Below are positions 59,962 through 64,000 of a stretch of DNA of 64,000 nucleotides, piece by piece; position 1 is the first letter of the stretch; each line of letters opens with the position of its first letter. The position numbers and the translations under genes were made by a program. Origin of the DNA: Sebastes aleutianus (Eukaryota > Chordata > Actinopteri > Perciformes > Sebastidae); contig CAKAKS010000004.1 of NCBI GenBank assembly GCA_916700875.1, positions 16,851,444-16,915,443 on the forward strand. The letters run 5' to 3'. Under the pieces are notes generated by a model. It ran no database searches. It was not told where the DNA came from and saw nothing but the letters and a program-made list of their open reading frames with translations.

Positions 59962-60269
59962 TAAAGGTTCTCTATACGATATCTAGAGCATTAATATAGC
60001 AACAAACAACTATTTGCTATGTAAAGATATAGAGGAATAATGTCTACCTGAGCAGAGAATGAAGTCTCTCTCCCTCTGTGTGTGTTGTAATCTGAGCTTC
60101 TCCTTGCTTTGTTGACCTATCCGGGCTGAGTACGCATGCTTTTAGCCGTTGTTTTCACCGTTATCGCTGTTAGCACCGCGAGCCACGAGCTGCCAGCTCA
60201 GCTGTCGCCATGTTGAGAGCCATGCGAAGGCAATAGAAATGCGACCGATCTCACATTCAGCACTTTTAA
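59962..60269 (-). mobile_element. AAAGGTGCTAA element (copy 3, inverted)
   Basis: Read on the minus strand it starts TTAAAAGTGCTGAATGTGAG and contains GAGCTCGTGGCT/AACATGGCGACAGC-type words shared with copies 1 and 2. On the plus strand, CTATTTGCTATGTAAAGAT at about 60011 is the inverse of the ATCTTTACATAGCAAATAG block. It ends at AAAGG of TTAAAGGTTC. It is the only copy of about 300 bp with both termini retained. Confidence 0.75.
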
Positions 60270-63206
60270 ACTGCTAGTATGCTTCATCAGAACTGCGCAG
60301 GAAACCCCAGAGTCCCCGGGCACCTTTCCAACGCCACTTTCCGTAACCGACACTCCGACACATTGATACCCACTTCACACAGCGGTTAGCCAGCTGTGCG
60401 GAGGTGACAAAAGAGGCAGGGTTTGAACTGTCTTTTTTCATTCTTTACACAACTATCTCTTTTAAATCTACAACCAAGTGCAACACTACGAATGCCTTCC
60501 AGGGGGGACTGGAGTTGCTCGTAGTGATGAATATACAGAGAATTAACACCTTATTCTGCAGCTCCCCTCGATGTATGGAGCTGTATAGCGGGTTTCAGAT
60601 CATTGTTTAGCTGTCCGCCCCGCAACTTTCCTGTTTTGGTTCACTCTCACTGCTCTCACAGTGTTGTTTATAGTGGGAGAGCTTCACAAGCCCACTGTAT
60701 ATACACAACCTGCTCAGCACCAAATGGCAGACAGACATTTACAGTAGCAGCTGAACAGCCAGATATTTCCCCTAGGAGTTGATAGAGAACCAAAAACGGA
60801 GCTGATAGAGAATATTGAAAAACTAAGAATATTGGATCCAAACTAATGATAATGTTGCTCCATAACTGCTGGATGTGTAAATAATTTCCGCTGTTCCCAA
60901 GTGGCCAAAAATGTATTTTATTGAAGGTTTAATAATTGCCTTTCTGAACAACTCTGCATGCATCCATTTAATGAAGTCCAGTAGTTATGTATTATTTCAC
61001 AGTTGGATTAAATGCGTGTTTGCACTGTTGGTGAGATTAACACCTTCCTGGTTCTAGCTGTGACCCAATATCCAAATCGCAGCACCATTTGAATGTGATT
61101 ATTTTTTAAATGAGTTGAATAACTTATCCAAGAAATGAAACATTTCATTGAAACAACTTTTTTAGCATAAACTAAAGTATAAGCAGGGCCAGAGTTACAG
61201 TAACCACTACAGTAGACAAGAACATGACACGTGGCCTTTTATATTTTGCAAAATGGATGTGAATGACTCTGAGGAATGTTATACAGGCCTCTATGGAGAG
61301 AGATAAGCTCTGTTCCTGCTCTGATTTATTCTTTTCAGTGTCCAAAATATGGATTGTGTGTCTTCACTTACACGCTGACTTCTTCAAAATGCTTGTCTTT
61401 CCTTTACTGTTGTGAAAAATTAGGGCACAGACTTATTTGCCTTTTCATTTCTCGCTGCTAAGGTATTACCTTTCATTTACTCGGGACATGTCTGTCTCGC
61501 TGAGGTGGCCAAACGATGTCGACATCAACCCATGCTTTACATACCAACAAAATACTGCAATGTTGTTTTTTCCTATAAATTTCTTCTTATGCAACCTGGC
61601 TCGAAATTCCACAGCATTTCCTTTTAGAGAAAACAGTCACCAAGATACAAAGGGTGTATTACTTTGAGTAATACAATGAGGGGTTTCAGCTGTACAACGT
61701 GGCAGTGCACATTACTGTACTGCTGAGATTTTGACACAGCTCAAAGGCTAAGGCCCATCCATGAAGAATAAATGCCTGGTGGGAGTCTGTTACACTCAGC
61801 GCATTTAAACAATTTCTTACCACTCTCCATGTACCACCGATAGTGATGTCACCTTTCATTATTTCAGTTCACTGACTTGAGTTAAAGTTAAATTCACATT
61901 TAATATGAGGGCTGGCTTTTCAGGAGGGTGCTCATCCTCAGGCAAATCTCCAGGTTCAGACATGGCACATTGGATTGCACTCACAAAAGCAGAATTAAGC
62001 ATTGCTGAGCAATCCGTGCAAGTGCAAATCAGGTCAGACTTGGTTATAAGCAATCATTTTTCTTTTCCCCATCTCATAGTTTCTTGCTTTACCTAGGGAT
62101 TAAAGTCAGGCTCAGTCAAATGCAAGGCCAAAGACATGCAGGATTATTAGCTGAACTACTTGCACTTTCCTTTGCCTGACACCTTTTGTGAACACTGTTT
62201 ATTTGGATGACCAAAATAGAAAGAACAGGGGTTTGTGTTCACTGCCCAGGACTGTCTCCTCAAAGAGGAAGGCTCCTGTTATCCTTATGCTCAAAGCCAG
62301 GGCGCATTCCCATGATACTGCTTTCCGTTCTGCAAGAAATGCTTACTTAAGCTTAGCTCCAGCCAGTGAGTCAGAACCTTTGCTCGTCGAAGTGTGAAAG
62401 TTTACCTAGACGGCTAGGCCCATGTGGTCCGGAGAAAGAGTGAGAGAGAAAGACCATTTGGCATCCGTGCCTTTCTCAAAGAAGAGTTACAGCAGCACTG
62501 TATGAGCTGCATTCCTCTCCTCCCGTTGGCTGTTCATACAGTACTGACGTGAGAGCTTGCTGTGTTTACTCTGACTAGACACTCATCCTCCAAAATCCCG
62601 GCTGTCTAAAAAAACTTTCCTTTTGTGTGTTGCCATCTGTCTCCCAGTTAGGCTTCATTATCGGTGGGATTTATATAAACACATCAAAGGAATGGACAAC
62701 TGGCACAGGATTACATTTTGTAGTTAGATTGGAAGGTAGGATTGTACTTTTGTTATCCTTGAACAATTGTTTTCTCTCCTTTTAATTGATTAATTTGAAC
62801 AATGAAGCCGTACGAGACAAGCCATTCTTATGAACAGAAAAATAAGGTACGGTCTGCATGTTGCATGAAAAGGGAAAATACCCAGACACTATTTCAAAAT
62901 TGTAAGCAAAGGGGAATCAAGTGAGACAATATTACTTTCAATTATGGGAATCTATTTCACTTTGGTTGGTGTCATGGGATCATGAGCTAACTGAATATGA
63001 CAATGGGTCAAGGTTGTACCTTTTGTAAATATGTGTCTGTTCTGGTAATATTTAAAATACAGATATCAAAATTAAAATCAGAGTAGTACAGTGGTAATAG
63101 AGTAATTCCCAGGTTGTTCACATAAGATTTAACTTAGTAAATGTGCATTTAAATAACAAGTGGGTGCAGATCATCCGGTGTAACATAGAATTAGATATCA
63201 TCTGCG

Positions 63207-63757
63207 TAGGGATGTTACAAGAACCCATACTTCGGTACCAAGTCGATACCAAACTTCTGAAGACATGACAGTACTAATTATTCTACATTATCACAGGTAC
63301 GATAGACACCGGGGGAGCTTGAGACTAATAGTGTCTAAAATCCGGAAGCAATAAACTCACCATAGACGCATTCAGGGGACGCACCTTATTTTTTCCCAGA
63401 TAATGCTACAGTGAACAACAAATCCGTGGTGAAAATTTGACAGGTGGTACGCTACTTAACGTTAGCTGGTAGCAGACAATGTTCAAGCTCTATTCAGAAA
63501 AAAATAGTATTATCATGTAATCTTGTAAAATTTAGTTTTTGGCGAGAAACCTAAATAAATACAGATGTTTTCACAGCAATATAAATTATATAATATAAAT
63601 ACAAAATACAGAATTATGACCTATTTAACTTCCCAACACTACCTCAAAGTGTTTATTGTTTTGTTTTTTACCGTGGTAGCGTACTGGGTTTGGAGAATTG
63701 TGGAATTTCACTGGTATTAGTATTGACCACTAAATGTATGGTATTTTGACATCTCTA
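63207..63757 (+). mobile_element. 551-bp non-autonomous element with TAGGGATGT ends
   Basis: The left end TAGGGATGTTACAAGAACC and the right end, complement TAGAGATGTCAAAATACC, are imperfect inverted repeats. The interior has TACTTCGGTACCAAGTCGAT and AGTGTCTAAAATCCGGAAG. It resembles the ATACC/GGTAC-rich fish elements, like that at 11024 but of another family. It is noncoding. Confidence 0.6.
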
Positions 63758-64000
63758 CAACTGTGAACACACAGAAGTTAATACTATGCTTGTGGATAAT
63801 GGACCCTAGTGGAAGCAAACATATACAAACCGAACAGTGTGGGATTAAGGATGACCTGAAAGGCATGCCTCATAAATGTTCTGTACATGAGGCAAAAAGG
63901 GACCAAAAGACCACTTTGTTGAGAAAACCAAAAACACTCAAAATTTCCTTTACATATTTTTAGATGTGCTAAAGGACGTGCTATAAGTCTGTGTGATGGC

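Larger units (their letters stand above)
55133..64000 (+). other. Putative first intron of plod2, noncoding
   Basis: No lysyl-hydroxylase exon (KLLVITVAT or later) is readable. The region has AT-rich unique sequence plus the two elements at 59962 and 63207. The open frames have no recognised domain. If the plod2 call is wrong, this is intergenic. Confidence 0.5.

Noticed and set aside
55133..64000. Further plod2 exons
   Set aside because: No frame resembles the conserved KLLVITVAT segment or later lysyl hydroxylase sequence.
1..64000. Endogenous retrovirus or LTR element
   Set aside because: No gag/pol/env-like frame or paired long terminal repeats with TG...CA ends and primer-binding site were seen.

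Overview
The window looks like a gene-poor stretch of a teleost fish genome, probably a percomorph. The evidence is a split gene with GT-AG introns, AT-rich noncoding DNA with (CA)n and poly-purine tracts, and many short non-autonomous DNA transposons of kinds I recognise from fish genomes. There is no operon, prophage, CRISPR array or other prokaryotic feature. No rRNA or intact tRNA gene was recognised.

Two protein-coding genes can be supported, both on the + strand. The first is a complete phospholipid scramblase (PLSCR family, 228 aa). It has six coding exons between 38686 and 43082, a probable noncoding 5' exon ending at 38037, a CCAAT/CRE-like promoter patch near 37.92-37.96 kb, and a poly(A) signal at 44310. 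The second is a first coding exon at 55030-55132. It encodes a signal peptide and a short linker whose reading phase and neighbourhood fit plod2 (procollagen lysyl hydroxylase 2). The rest of the window, to 64000, would be its first intron. In mammals the order ZIC1/ZIC4 - PLSCR cluster - PLOD2 is conserved, with the PLSCR genes and PLOD2 transcribed away from ZIC4. The layout here matches that, which would make 1-36.6 kb the PLSCR-side flank of a zic1/zic4 regulatory desert. No zic coding exon is in the window.

Region by region: 1-36.6 kb is noncoding desert with transposon remnants (0.68, 2.85, 3.99, 6.1-7.05, 11.0, 11.7, 20.6-21.7, 24.2 and 25.6-26.5 kb), microsatellites, a GC-rich compound hairpin at 9.9 kb, and CNE-like stretches, one with an RFX X-box-type palindrome at 18.1 kb. 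36.61-37.84 kb is a hAT-type element with an 8-bp target duplication. Inside it sits a second, TA-flanked palindromic element holding a roughly 45-bp minisatellite, immediately upstream of the scramblase promoter. 37.9-44.3 kb is the scramblase gene, whose introns carry several inverted-repeat elements. 44.5-54.4 kb is intergenic and transposon-rich, including two copies of one element, a broken L2-type LINE tail and a TA-flanked element. 54.6-64 kb is the plod2 promoter, first exon and intron.

I found no sign of an undescribed multi-gene system. The most informative observations are the nested transposon with its minisatellite, the scramblase start context, the plod2/scramblase synteny, and repeat families with several copies that can be compared inside the window. 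Transposon class names come from my recall of fish repeat families and from terminal motifs, not from a database search.
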